Positions 44,201 to 48,344 of a DNA stretch of 64,000 nt are shown here, piece by piece. The notes beneath the pieces were generated by a model, which was not told the DNA's origin, ran no database searches, and saw only the letters and a list, made by a program, of their open reading frames with translations. The DNA is taken from the NCBI GenBank assembly GCA_012845835.1, contig JABAKD010000008.1, positions 13,511,001-13,575,000 on the forward strand. The letters run 5' to 3'. Each line of letters starts with the position of its first letter. Position 1 is the stretch's first letter. The translations under genes and the position numbers were made by a program. This DNA is from Undaria pinnatifida (taxonomy: Eukaryota > Sar > Phaeophyceae > Laminariales > Alariaceae).

Positions 44201-46177
44201 GAACTCACGAAACTGACCTATACCAGGCTCGAGGATAACCTGATACGCCACCGGGAGCGACAGGCGTCTATAACACATAATATATGTCAGGTGTTGTATA
44301 CTGATACCACGTATTCCAGGTGCGCGTGCGTGTGGGATATGGGACCTGGGGGGGGCATGCGCTTGCGCTTGGGGCTGACTGAACTTTAACCACCGATCGA
44401 TCCCTTCCTGGTACCAATTGTCAATTTCCACGAGAGATTCATCGATGGAATAGAACTCGATGCGTACAACTCGAATTCGTGGTCGTTGTGTCGTTGTTCC
44501 AAGTTGTTATTGTCAGCTGGGGATTCTGTTTCTCGTGTTTACTGTCGTTGTTGCTATTAATAGTATTGTTCTAGTGTCTTTATCAGCTGATTGATCTTCA
44601 TCGTGTTGTGTTTGTGGTTGTTTTGTTTATCATACTGGTAACAACAGGTACGATAGACCGGGGATCCTCCAAGATCCAAGCGGCAGAGAAATATCGCGTG
44701 GCTGCCAAGGGTCGAGAAAAACAAAACAAAAAACAACCGCCATGCTCATACACACAATACTTCGGAAAAATTACACTCTCGGCTACATTCAAAAACTACT
44801 TACATAAAACAACACCCTCGGCTACAATCAAAACTACTTAAATATATAATGATGTTTAGTTAGTTGTTCTCACATTAACTCGCATAATCAAGTCCGTGGT
44901 CACAGGACTATCAGTAGACTTCGAAGTAGTAAATAAATAATTAGTACCTGATACCAGGTACTGGTACACGGGGTATCACTTCATAACAGGAAACACGACC
45001 ACTTTGGGCTAAAATATAGAGACCGTATTGATATTAATATTAATTATGAAACATCCTTACATTTAAGCTCAGAGTGGTACGTCCTTGTGAGTCAGTGCAC
45101 ACAAATCGCAGATTCACGAGCCGCAGAGGCATGATAACAGCAGCAGCAGCAGCAATCCAGTCGCGAGCGGCTGCTGCTGCTGCCTCTGCTGTTGTTTGTT
45201 TGCCTCAGTCTGAACAAAGGCTAAAAAGTTTGTTTTGTTGTGCCCTCTTGTACATGTATCGTGCTCTCCTCTCTTATCTGGAATACACGACCAGTTTCAC
45301 AGCAACAACTCAAAAAGGAGAGAGCAAGAGACGCAAACAGCAACGCGTACATTGCAGTACGTTAACAATAGGAGGGAAAGAACTATTAATATTATACGAG
45401 GTACAACCACACGAAAAAAACGCTCAAAAGATTGTGAAAGCGAACCATCACGAAGCATGATCATTTGTTATGAAAGTATTAGCGAAGGTATAGGCTCGCT
45501 CCAGCGTTGAAGAAAACACTCAGGAGAACGCGTGTGGGGCGGTATTTGGGGTGGGTGTAAATCATACATGTATTGAACCCACGACAAGAAAAATCAACAT
45601 GCGATCCACATGCACCAACCCACACGATACACAAAAGCATAGTACACTCGCCATGTACTTTAAAGACTGAGGGGCATCCGCGCCGGGCGCATGCTTGCAC
45701 GCTCTTGGCGGCGCAAGGGCGAAAGAGTTGCCGAACGATCCAACGGCGAAGTTTAAAACGAAGGGGGGGGGGGTTAGGGGGGTGACCTACTGCTGTATTG
45801 ATAGTTATATCTTCCGCAAATAGCGATCGCCCTGCTAAGACGCAATGTAATAAAGTGAGAAAACATGAAATTCGAACAGCATCCTGGTGCGTTCATCACA
45901 CCACCAGATAACGATTAACTTTTTTGTTTTACTCGTTGTCAGTATCAAACGCATCACACCGTCGTACACGACTAAAAATAAATAAAAGGTTGTGGTGAAC
46001 GAACAGAGAGGGAAGGAAAGGAAAGGACAGACGGGAGGGAACGAAAAGGTGGCTACATACTACCATAGCTCAGCATCCAACCTGGTAGGTGTACTTGGAG
46101 ACCATCTCGTCCTCCGTGTAGGTCACGTCCGGGCTCTGCACCACGAACGGCTTGTCGTTGAAGGTAGTGGAAGTCAT
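12140..46177 (-). CDS. INO1: Myo-inositol-3-phosphate synthase, complete 12-exon gene
   Basis: Converts D-glucose 6-phosphate to 1D-myo-inositol 3-phosphate with NAD+, the first committed step of inositol, phospholipid and inositol-phosphate synthesis; normally cytosolic. Exons from the start: 46082-46177, 21918-22091, 21027-21227, 20301-20447, 19714-19869, 18876-18947, 18107-18220, 17336-17518, 16289-16471, 15606-15731, 14309-14407, 12140-12196. They join in one frame to 535 residues, against 510-533 in plants and yeast, with no gap in the conserved core. Visible motifs: GLGGNNGS (65-72, NAD binding), GWDI (139-142), [12 protein letters not shown] (177-188), LWTANTER (226-233), [18 protein letters not shown] (269-288), [11 protein letters not shown] (301-311), [10 protein letters not shown] (332-341), [10 protein letters not shown] (391-400), LKAPL (464-468). 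All introns are phase 0; intron 2 starts with GC. Intron 1 is 23,990 bp. The first 11 exons are firm; the last is a prediction. The gene is divergent from the exonuclease gene and convergent with gene 1. Confidence 0.96.
12743..12773. repeat. Poly-G tract (G7-T-G23)
   Basis: Uninterrupted 23-G run after a 7-G run. It is transcribed as poly-C in the INO1 pre-mRNA. Confidence 0.95.
13253..13445 (-). repeat. R3 and R4 repeats side by side
   Basis: R3: GTTAACCCCTTCAGAACCCC, CAAACCCCTCCCTATACTA, TTCCAAGTAATTTTTCGTCC, TTGTAAAGGCGTTA. R4 follows directly: TTTCCAACTCCTAAAAAATA, CTCCAAGTGTTTTGTGCCCA, CGGGAGTGCGGTGCTAAAAC. R4 alone recurs at 23297, 25855 and 36018, and R4 plus R3 at 58237-58415. Confidence 0.7.
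13866..14121 (+). mobile_element. MITE-1 copy 7
   Basis: 256 bp. Ends GACGCGTGCCACGATAGAAG and CACCTCTTTCGTAGCACGTT are inverted repeats of each other. It contains AAAATCGTCGAAAATGGACC, ATACCTAGCCATGGGATTTT, TCTCCAAATCAGTTTGCGGG and CTTAAGCTCCTGAAG. CAGGT flanks it on both sides (13861-13865 and 14122-14126), a possible target duplication. Confidence 0.65.
14309..14407 (-). CDS. INO1: INO1 exon 11 (residues 485-517)
   Basis: Encodes the conserved C-terminal helix [17 protein letters not shown], where many INO1 proteins end, plus a further 10 residues to a GTGAGT donor at 14308. Acceptor CGTCAG. Confidence 0.9.
14508..14690 (+). repeat. PG-A/PG-B hybrid element next to poly-G
   Basis: Starts where the G-rich tract ends: CATACTCATGTGTTGCTTGC, CATTTGACCATAGACCCTCG, CTATGCCGGGACGGAGCACG, CACTAAGCGCGAAGCGCCGA, GTTCGGCGAGTCGCATGAAG. 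The beginning matches PG-B and the remainder PG-A, linking the two subfamilies. Confidence 0.7.
15005..15190 (+). repeat. PG-B element
   Basis: GGGGGGCGTACTCATTCGTT, CTCAGTCATTTGACCATTGA, CACGCATCCCTTTCGAGACG, GCACCGTTCCTACTCCTAAT, AGAGACACCTCCAACATTTT. Same order at 16744, 58716 and 60600. Confidence 0.7.
15606..15731 (-). CDS. INO1: INO1 exon 10 (residues 443-484)
   Basis: Encodes [20 protein letters not shown] and [11 protein letters not shown], the conserved penultimate block. Acceptor GGGCAG, donor GTGTGT. Confidence 0.95.
16031..16050. repeat. (CA)n microsatellite in INO1 intron 9
   Basis: About ten CA units. The rest of intron 9 (15732-16288) is CAACAA/CCACCA-rich with no coding signal. 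Confidence 0.9.
16289..16471 (-). CDS. INO1: INO1 exon 9 (residues 382-442)
   Basis: Encodes [19 protein letters not shown] and [20 protein letters not shown], among the most conserved INO1 segments; the Lys of GDSK lies in the substrate pocket in characterised enzymes. Acceptor CTGCAG, donor GTGGGT. Confidence 0.97.
16505..16910 (+). repeat. Cluster of PG-B elements and poly-G tracts in INO1 intron 8
   Basis: Three PG-B starts in a row: about 16508 (CTCATTTGTTGCAAGCC), 16605 (TACTCGTTTGTTGTTTGCG) and 16757 (TACTCATGTGTTGCTTGCC), each directly after a G run. A 22-G run at 16885-16906 is followed by TGTACTCATTTAATTCATAG, the start of a PG-A copy. Confidence 0.75.
17336..17518 (-). CDS. INO1: INO1 exon 8 (residues 321-381)
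   Basis: Encodes [20 protein letters not shown] and [13 protein letters not shown], the INO1 signature region. Acceptor CTGCAG, donor GTGAGT. Confidence 0.97.
17930..18060 (+). repeat. (AAC)n microsatellite in INO1 intron 7
   Basis: Runs of CAACAACAACAACAACAATA and ACCAGCAAACA units; transcribed as GTT repeats in INO1. Confidence 0.85.
18107..18220 (-). CDS. INO1: INO1 exon 7 (residues 283-320)
   Basis: Encodes [13 protein letters not shown] and [15 protein letters not shown]; the GDDxKSGQTK block carries active-site lysines in known INO1 enzymes. Acceptor CCGCAG, donor GTGAGT. Confidence 0.97.
18407..18660 (-). repeat. Two SR1 repeats in INO1 intron 6
   Basis: Reverse-strand SR1 units at about 18455-18530 (GATGAGTATCGACCCTAAAT, TCGAACTCACAGCTGACG) and 18585-18650. 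The first carries an extension (18407-18460) that matches the extension of the 48350 copy: CATGAAACTTACTAAGACGG. Confidence 0.7.
18876..18947 (-). CDS. INO1: INO1 exon 6 (residues 259-282)
   Basis: 24-codon exon encoding [20 protein letters not shown] plus SPQ, continuous with NTFVPG of exon 7. Acceptor GTCCAG, donor GTGATA. Confidence 0.96.
19714..19869 (-). CDS. INO1: INO1 exon 5 (residues 207-258)
   Basis: Encodes [20 protein letters not shown] and WTANTER, then GINDT. Acceptor TGGCAG, donor GTAATT, the weakest donor of the gene. Confidence 0.97.
20219..20256. repeat. (CAG)12 microsatellite in INO1 intron 4
   Basis: Twelve consecutive CAG on the + strand, CTG in the INO1 transcript, only about 45 bases into the intron after the exon 4 donor. 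Retention of this intron would add a poly-Ala run in the INO1 frame. Confidence 0.95.
20301..20447 (-). CDS. INO1: INO1 exon 4 (residues 158-206)
   Basis: Encodes [10 protein letters not shown] and [20 protein letters not shown]. The loop after it is about 10 residues shorter than in yeast. Acceptor TTGCAG, donor GTTGGC. Confidence 0.97.
21027..21227 (-). CDS. INO1: INO1 exon 3 (residues 91-157)
   Basis: Encodes [12 protein letters not shown], the [13 protein letters not shown] block and MSKASVL. Acceptor CAACAG, donor GTGAGA. It joins exon 2 as [14 protein letters not shown], matching the family, which fixes the exon 2 end. Confidence 0.97.
21565..21760 (-). repeat. Diverged PG-A fragment and 21-C tract in INO1 intron 2
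   Basis: CTGGTCAATGAAAACCCGAC, GTCCCGGCATCGTAGGGATAC, then ATGCATGCTATTTAGTACCC before C-rich sequence. A C21 run follows at 21735-21755. Confidence 0.6.
21918..22091 (-). CDS. INO1: INO1 exon 2 (residues 33-90), followed by a GC donor
   Basis: Encodes the N-terminal part of the Rossmann fold: [20 protein letters not shown] with the glycine/asparagine-rich NAD-binding loop at residues 65-72. Acceptor GAACAG. The 3' boundary AAG then GCGAGT is a GC donor: no GT gives the conserved NTK-EG junction, and the rest of the site is a perfect donor consensus. Confidence 0.96.
22267..22524 (-). repeat. R3 tandem array, three units
   Basis: Three units of about 85 bp, each CCCTTTAGAGCCCCCAAA, TCCCTCCCTATACTAACTTC, AAGTAAATTTGTCCCC, AAAAAGGGG, and TTCCAG....GCGTTAA. 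A second three-unit array is at 25207-25436. Confidence 0.85.
22600..22695 (-). repeat. Dispersed repeat SR2 with a CCGCCGG hairpin and A tail
   Basis: On the - strand: GGAAGTGTGGTGAGCTAAAG, CTTTATTTTTCCCCATCCGC, CGGAGGATATATAA then about 18 A. The same 3' sequence followed by A is at 50690-50765 (+) and a variant at 31130-31205 (-). A tRNA-like head was not found. Confidence 0.65.
22736..22885 (+). repeat. ~20-bp minisatellite GTACCCCAAAGTATACC
   Basis: Seven or more imperfect units of about 20 bp. Confidence 0.8.
23297..23395 (+). repeat. R4 repeat
   Basis: CCAGTTCCAACTCCTAAAAT, ACCCCAACTGTTTCGTTCCC, ATGTCGGGACCGCGG, GTGCTAGAACGG. Single diverged unit. Confidence 0.6.
23504..23806 (-). 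mobile_element. tRNA-derived SINE, copy A, full length with target-site duplication
   Basis: Flanked by a perfect 11-bp direct repeat ACACATTATTT (23493-23503 and 23807-23817). On the - strand it starts with a tRNA-like head: A box TGGCGTATCAGG and B box AGTTCGAGCCC about 45 bases later. The body follows: GCGGAAAGCGCGAGAGCGTG, GGGATTGCTGAACCCTATGC, a G7 run, the core TGTGACCACGGCTTGTCCAG and AAGCTGGAAAGTAG, ending in an A-rich tail. About 300 bp, no coding capacity. Pol III promoter boxes, an A tail and a target duplication together define a SINE mobilised by a LINE. Confidence 0.9.
23831..23959 (+). repeat. Dispersed element containing internal TTAGGG repeats (TG1)
   Basis: TTATTGTGTTTTTTCAACCA, CCCAGTGACGTCATCAGGGG, TATGGGTTAGGGTTAGGGTT, CCATGG, ACAATAATGTAGGACACC. 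A second copy on the - strand at 32801-32940 keeps the same order, so the telomere motif belongs to the element and is not an independent telomere insertion. Confidence 0.75.
24220..24262. repeat. (CAG)n microsatellite
   Basis: CAGCAGCAGCAGCGGCAGCA and similar units. Confidence 0.9.
24645..24725 (-). repeat. SR1 repeat
   Basis: GACGCAGCTTGCAAAGGCGA, GTATCGACC, CGAACTCGCAGTTGACGTGT, preceded by GAACGAGCGGCCGGCGTATC, which also precedes the 18585 and 42150 copies. Confidence 0.65.
25207..25436 (-). repeat. R3 tandem array, second set of three units
   Basis: Same unit as 22267-22524, with the TTAACCCC junctions partly lost: units join as GAAGGAGCCCCC. Confidence 0.85.
25509..25747. repeat. Five-unit repeat ending in a perfect 40-bp inverted repeat
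   Basis: Four direct units (about 25509, 25555, 25616 and 25661) of GTGGGATCGGGTTAAGCCGT followed by ACGTTTTCCCTCCGCGTCA, then a fifth inverted unit. Units 4 and 5 (25661-25700 and 25708-25747) are perfect reverse complements over 40 bases with a 7-base loop AGATACC. The outermost flanks TAGTAGGATG and CATCCTATTA are also inverted, as in a fold-back element. Confidence 0.9.
25855..25948 (+). repeat. R4 repeat
   Basis: CCCTTTCCCAACTCGAGAAT, ATAATCCCAAGTGTTTTGTC, CCCATACGGGGAGTGCAGTG, CTAAAGGGTTAAAA. Confidence 0.65.
26570..26763 (+). mobile_element. MITE-2 copy 1
   Basis: About 190 bp with long inverted ends. The left end starts CTTACCCCTTTTTCGACAAC and continues ATGGTTGACGCAC; the right end is its near-perfect reverse complement, GTGTGTCAACCATGTTGTCG then AAAAAGCGGTAG. 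Inside, ACCGTACAATGATTGGTTGT is duplicated, followed by TTTCATTGGGTTGGGGTTGG. No coding capacity. Confidence 0.8.
26775..26940 (-). mobile_element. MITE-2 copy 2, inverted next to copy 1
   Basis: Starts CTTACCGCTCACTCGAGAAA and ATGGTTGAC, ends GTCAACCATTTCTCGAGTAA. Interior in the opposite orientation to copy 1: CCCTAACCCAACAGCCCTAA, CCAATGAAACGCAACC, ACGGTGAATCCCCCTTCG. Confidence 0.75.
27530..27680 (+). repeat. SR2 fragment joined to an SR1 repeat
   Basis: GAGGTGTGGTGAGCTTAAGC matches SR2; then ACGTCAGCCGTGAGTTCGAC, GGTCAATACTCATCTTTGCA, AGCTGCGTC is SR1. A CTTCGGAGGATGAAGAAAAG segment follows. Confidence 0.55.
28991..29379. repeat. Inverted repeat with 39-bp arms enclosing a SINE fragment
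   Basis: Left arm 28991-29029 starts AAGTCATGCACACCTACCTA; right arm 29341-29379 ends TAGGTAGGTGTGCATGACTT. The first 22 bases of the arm match perfectly, with a few mismatches further in. Inside at about 29050-29175 is a 5'-truncated SINE on the + strand (GGGATTGCTGAACCCTATGC to CTTGTCCAGAAGCTGGAAAG, then A9). Full SINE copy B begins right at the outer edge in the other orientation. Confidence 0.7.
29381..29702 (-). mobile_element. tRNA-derived SINE, copy B
   Basis: Same structure as copy A: head with TGGCGTATCAGG and AGTTCGAATCCCC, body with GGGATTGCTGAATCCTATGC, core TGTGACCACGGCTTGTCCAG and an A-rich tail (T run at 29382-29396 on +). The head extends 5' to CGGTCGCCCCGG, matching copy D. 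No clear target duplication. Confidence 0.88.
30175..30195. repeat. (AT)n microsatellite
   Basis: About 20 bases of alternating TA directly before SINE copy C. Confidence 0.9.
30200..30545 (-). mobile_element. tRNA-derived SINE, copy C (diverged, long-tail subtype)
   Basis: Head on the - strand: GTGGAGTAGCAGGTGAATCT, CCCTTCTAAAAC, GCTGGTTCGAATCATCCC, a better preserved tRNA-like arrangement than copy A; CTTCTAA could be an anticodon loop. Body: CTGAACCCTATGCGCTATAG, TGTGACCACGGCTCTTGTCC, then the longer tail with GAGCTGGAAAGTAAAGCGAG. Confidence 0.75.
30545..30710 (+). repeat. Dispersed repeat SR3 (TTGAC/GTCAA-rich)
   Basis: GACGGCACTTTGACCTCTTG, CCTTGACTGACGGCAAAATA, CATCCTTGACCGCTGG, ATGCTGACATCTTTGC. 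Related to the tandem repeat at 53380-53555, which also ends in GACATCTTTGC. Confidence 0.45.
31055..31310. repeat. Two copies of an ~70-bp repeat flanking an SR2 element
   Basis: ACTACGTAGTAGCATAGTGG, TGGTCTCCTTTTAGTACCGG, GTGCCGGCCAACAT at 31070-31125; again at 31240-31310 with ATTAGTATAATGGTGGTCTC and GTAGTGCCGGCCAACAA. Between them (31130-31205) is an SR2 unit on the - strand. Confidence 0.65.
31320..31960. other. GC-rich island in INO1 intron 1, function unknown
   Basis: Base composition rises sharply compared with the A/T-richer flanks, with frames open on both strands (for example 31507-31719 + and 31515-31946 -). It begins with the imperfect hairpin GGCATGCTGCGAAGCATGCC. Neither product has a recognisable domain, so I do not call a gene; a degenerate retroelement leader or a non-coding transcript is possible. 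Confidence 0.35.
32801..32940 (-). repeat. TG1 element, second copy
   Basis: Reverse complement of the 23831 element: GGTGTCCTACATTACTGCCG, CCATGG, AATCCTAACCCTAACCCATA, GGATGACGTCACTGGGATGA, AAAAAACACAATAAATT. Confidence 0.75.
33781..33928 (-). mobile_element. tRNA-derived SINE, copy E (5'-truncated, lacks tRNA head)
   Basis: On the - strand it begins at the CGATGAAAATCGACGAGCAG block, keeps GGGATTGCTGAACCCTATGC, G7, the core TGTGACCACGGCTTGTCCAG, AACCTGGAGAGTAGAAG and an A-rich tail. Truncation at the 5' end is typical of LINE-type priming. Confidence 0.8.
36018..36115 (+). repeat. R4 repeat
   Basis: TTAACCCATTTCCAACTACA, GCAACTCCAATTGTTTTTTC, ATGTCGGGACTGCGGTGCTA, AAACGATTCAA. Confidence 0.65.
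36330..36531 (+). repeat. PG-A element with a 25-G end
   Basis: GGGGGTACTCATTTAATGCA, CGGCCGTGGTCGTATGGCCG, TAGACCCCCGCATCCCACGA, TGCCGGGGCGGAACAC, CATCGCGTGCACTAAGCAAC, GTTCAGCGAGTCGTACGAAG, CTGAATCCTACAAATAACCA, then 25 G (36507-36531). The most complete PG-A copy, G-rich at both ends. Confidence 0.75.
36920..37132 (+). repeat. PG-A element copy with a 21-G end
   Basis: TAATACTTCATGTACAGCCG, TAGTCGTATGATCAGATACC, GCCGCGACGGAGCACGTCG, TTTTCACCGACCAGACAAAA, CATCGCGTTGGGGGGG, ending in 21 G at 37112-37132. Confidence 0.65.
37140..37385 (+). repeat. CAAGCAG/CAAGCGAG microsatellite
   Basis: AGCAAGCAGCAAGCAGCAAG and then CAAGCAATCGAGCAAGC units over about 240 bp, purine-rich. Confidence 0.85.
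38326..39100. mobile_element. Non-autonomous DNA transposon, 775 bp, perfect 25-bp inverted ends
   Basis: The left end (38326-38350) starts AGGCCATTTCTTATGCAGTC and the right end (39076-39100) is its exact reverse complement over 25 bases. Next to both ends are dense palindromic sub-terminal repeats built on CAGTCGAAAAAG/CTTTTTCGACTG (38340-38530 and 39040-39075). The interior, about 38540-39030, has a short internal duplication (GTAGCTTTGGCGGCT twice). The 150-codon open frame in the interior (38541-38993, -) has no recognised domain. Sub-terminal repeat clusters are usual in hAT, MULE and related cut-and-paste elements; no target duplication allows assignment. Confidence 0.85.
39842..39883. 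repeat. Perfect 15-bp stem-loop
   Basis: CCCGTCGGATCCACG (39842-39856) and CGTGGATCCGACGGG (39869-39883) with a 12-base loop. Beyond a 2-base bulge, GCATC/GATGC continues the pairing. Confidence 0.85.
40850..41377 (+). mobile_element. MITE-1 copy 8 with a nested insertion
   Basis: The left part has CATGGCGGGGCTCC, AACCCAAATTTCTTTC and GTGTACCTAGGCCATGGGAC. The right part from about 41258 has TTCTCCAAATCTGTTCTTGG and ends GTGCAACTTCATCGTCGTAG then CACGCGTC. Between them (about 40980-41255) lie an R3 unit and the CGCGCG-palindrome repeat, so those arrived later or by template switching. Confidence 0.55.
41398..41530 (-). mobile_element. MITE-2 copy 3
   Basis: CTTACCGCTTTTCCGACAGC, ATGGTTGACA, ACCCTAAAGCCCTAACCCTA, CCCAATGAAACGCAACAACC, TGTACGGCGAAAA, ending AGTGGTAAGCTCTAC. 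The right inverted end is shortened. Confidence 0.7.
42120..42215 (-). repeat. SR1 repeat
   Basis: AACGAGCCGCCGGTAGTATC, ACGCATCTTGCAAAGATGAG, TATCGACCC, ACCGAACTCACACCTGACGT. Confidence 0.65.
42335..42716 (+). mobile_element. tRNA-derived SINE, copy H (long-tail subtype)
   Basis: The head begins near TGGAATAGTATGGTCG and has the B box GGTTCGAATCCTCCCC; it aligns with the head of copy C. Body: AAGCGGAAAGCGCGAGAGCG, GAACGCTGAACCCGACC, a 10-12 G run, the core TGTGACCACGGCTTGCCCAG, then the extra tail segment GTCGCTGAGGGTGAAAGC, ACCTCTTACGGGTTGAGCTG and GAGAGTAAAAGCG. Confidence 0.78.
43500..43735 (-). mobile_element. tRNA-derived SINE, copy F (old, diverged)
   Basis: Reverse strand: B-box-like AGTTCGAATCTTACC near 43695, body remnants ACTGAACTTGATACGCG, core TGCCCACGGCTTGTTGG. 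It abuts copy G in opposite orientation. Confidence 0.5.
43736..43905 (+). mobile_element. tRNA-derived SINE, copy G (headless, long-tail subtype)
   Basis: GGGAACGCTGAACCCTATGC, G6, the core ATGACCGCGGCTTGCCCGGA, GTTCGTTGAGGGTAAAACCT, GAGTTGAGCTGGGGAGTAAA. Confidence 0.7.
43955..44262 (-). mobile_element. tRNA-derived SINE, copy D, full length
   Basis: Near-identical to copy A over head, body and tail: TGGCGTATCAGGTTATCCTC, AGTTCGAATCCCCCCGAG, GCGGAAAGCGCGAGAGCGTG, core TGTGACCACGGCTTGTCCAG, and a 13-base A tail (T run at 43955-43967). It has a CCTTTGGATTGCTGAACCC variant. Confidence 0.88.
45136..45181. repeat. (CAG)n/(CTG)n inverted pair
   Basis: CAGCAGCAGCAGCAGCAAT followed after about 18 bases by GGCTGCTGCTGCTGCC, so the strands can fold into a CAG-CTG hairpin. 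Confidence 0.8.
46082..46177 (-). CDS. INO1: INO1 exon 1 (residues 1-32)
   Basis: The ATG at 46175-46177 is the only in-frame start and is preceded by a GA-rich leader (AGAGAGAAAGAAAGAGAG). It encodes [20 protein letters not shown] and a [12 protein letters not shown] segment, matching the N-terminal YTYQ/YSYE block of INO1 proteins. Donor CAG then GTTGGA. Confidence 0.93.
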
Positions 46178-46330
46178 CTCTCTTTCTTTCTCTCTTGATT
46201 CTGTAGTGTTGGTGGAAGCTAAAGCGTGCAGACAGATCGCAGGACAAGGGAAAAGAGGGGGCATGAGACCAGTGGTGGGTGGGTGAATCTGCTGTGTGGG
46301 ACAATCGAACATTGCAACATATCACTCCCC
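46178..46330 (-). promoter_or_regulatory. INO1: INO1 5' leader and proximal upstream region
   Basis: Pyrimidine-rich on the + strand, giving a purine-rich leader just before the start codon. No TATA box or recognised inositol-response element (CATGTGAAAT type) could be found, so the boundary of the promoter is unknown. Confidence 0.35.
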
Positions 46331-47730
46331 AACAATCCGAACAAATATTTTGGGTCGTCTCAACGAGTCTGTCCCGCTCCGCTGCAAAGTCCGCTCTGAA
46401 AGATATCGGCCGGCAGCGCTCACCAGATCAGCTCGGGCACTAGATGCTGTCGTCTCGGCGTTGGTTCTGTCAGCGCAAAGTAGCACGTGCTGCGGGAAGT
46501 TGTGCGAAGGTTGGTTGCTAGTGAGGTGTGTGTGGTCGTGTCTTGATTTTGTGGAGATCCTAGCAACATGCCTTCCAAAAACATGTGAACTCCAAAATCT
46601 AGCGTGTTGGTGCTGTAACCTCAACTTCGAGGTACCCGGGAGAAACCGTAAGGTAGCTGCGCTACACTTGTTCAAGGGTCAGCGCTATCGCATGCGCCCC
46701 TACATCTGCGTCGTGACGGGCTTTTACATGGCGATACAGAGCTGCGCTCTTCGAGGGGGCGCTCTCGGTTTCAAAGGGTGAGCATCTGCCCGTGCAGAAA
46801 TTATCGTGCAACCACCTTCCTTCTTCTCTTCTGAGGTGGTATGTAGTAGATGATGCTCGATTGCCTTTCTCAAAGTTGTCGTCCCACGCTACTCCACCTA
46901 CCAGCTTGTTGTCGGAATGACACGTGTGTCATGTCCTGGGATGCTGGGATAGTTGAAGGTCAGCGACGCTAACCAGCCACTGACAGGACAGTTGACAAAA
47001 TGGACACACTGAGCAAGTCATGCACAATTTTTCATATTTTTTATTTTGGCCGCGTGTGAGGACACACTAATAACAGTTAGTACAGAGCAGTATCATTTGC
47101 ACAGCAGCAGAGCAATGCAGCAGTATGTAATAGCAGTATGTAATACGAGCTCGTACTATCTTTGTTGTGGTCGTATCTCGGGTGTATGTATCAGAGGTAC
47201 ATACGTCAGAACACTCATCTCCGCTTCTCACTGCTGTATGGGCGATGAATACTCGCAAGATATTCATGATGCTGTGATGGTACCAACCAGTTGATATCTT
47301 ATGGCCATAACAGAGTAAACCTAGCCTGTGTTCGCAGAAAGCCGAGAGGAATCTACAGGTATGATATAATTTTATTCTGGATGACAGGAAAGCATCACCA
47401 ACATGAAATTCTGTCGGCGGCGGATTGGCGGGTAACCAGGATGCAGCCAGCTCCACCAGCTACGACCTACGAGTACCCGAACGTACCAGGTGGTACAAGT
47501 GCTGTGTGTAGATGATAGTATGGGTTTTGCTGTACACCACTCCCTGGACGGGGCCTTTCCATTTCCGTCCAGATTGGTACTTGTCTGGATGGAAGTGTAA
47601 GTACAATTGAAGGATTGACAGGACGACTAAAACGTTCCTTACATTTCTGTCCATAATTGTACCAGGTACAGCAGTACTTGGTACGAGACATCTTGGTTTG
47701 GCTTTGCTCTTGTGTCAATGCACCAGCACC
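46331..47730. other. Intergenic, upstream of INO1
   Basis: One frame is open for 161 codons (46296-46781, +) without similarity I recognise; it is Cys/Ser/Arg-rich and begins inside the INO1 leader, so I do not call it a gene. The rest shows scattered ACAGCAGTA motifs only. Confidence 0.4.
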
Positions 47731-47734
47731 AACA

Positions 47735-47746
47735 GCAGAACAACAG

Positions 47747-47784
<38 letters not shown>

Positions 47785-47785
47785 G
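47735..47785. repeat. (CAG)n microsatellite
   Basis: CAGCGCCAGCAGCAGCAGCAG continuing for about twelve units. Confidence 0.95.
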
Positions 47786-48344
47786 TTTTGGTGGAATATC
47801 CCACGCCCAGCCACGCGCAATCAACCCTTCGGGACTCCGTTGGTTGGTGGTGGGGTTATTGGGCGTAAGCCGCCGCATCGCCAACAAACAACGAAAGAGT
47901 CGTAACAATCCAGGTGCCAGGTACTCTGGGTACACGCACAGCCAGCAACTAACTCGATGACAAACAGTTTCAGGGTCAAATAAACACTCGTGTACCTTGG
48001 GTATGTGCTCAGCGCCAGCGCGCCCGCAGCTACCTGTCGGTGTAACAGGTGCGTGGTCGTCGGTTGTTGCTGTTATCATGAAAACAGTACAACATGGCCG
48101 TCGACACTACTCTTCCCATTGTACAGGACGAGTACCTTGAGGCAGTCCATAGGCTACACTTAAAAGTAAGAAATTGCATCATGACGCTGATGTACTATTT
48201 TTTGGCGCAATTTTTCACTTGAAATGTCGGCCGGGCGCTGCCGTTTTTTGTCCAGCAGAACAAACAGCATGGCTTGCTGCCGACATCATGTGTTTTGTCC
48301 TAGCGGCGCCGTATTAATAGACTACTCATTTTGTAAAACTATTT

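Larger units (their letters stand above)
22092..46081 (-). other. INO1: INO1 intron 1, about 24 kb
   Basis: Runs from the GTTGGA donor after exon 1 to the GAACAG acceptor of exon 2. It is filled with SINEs, MITEs, a DNA transposon, fold-backs, minisatellites and short dispersed repeats (listed separately). Open frames inside are short, on both strands, and show no recognised domain. About 31320-31960 is a GC-rich island of unknown nature. Other stretches without a listed element (for example 34200-35900, 37400-38320 and 44300-45100) show nothing I can identify. Confidence 0.85.

Noticed and set aside
46296-46781. 161-codon + frame upstream of INO1
   Set aside because: Starts within the INO1 leader and shows no recognisable domain; a divergent gene is possible but not supported.
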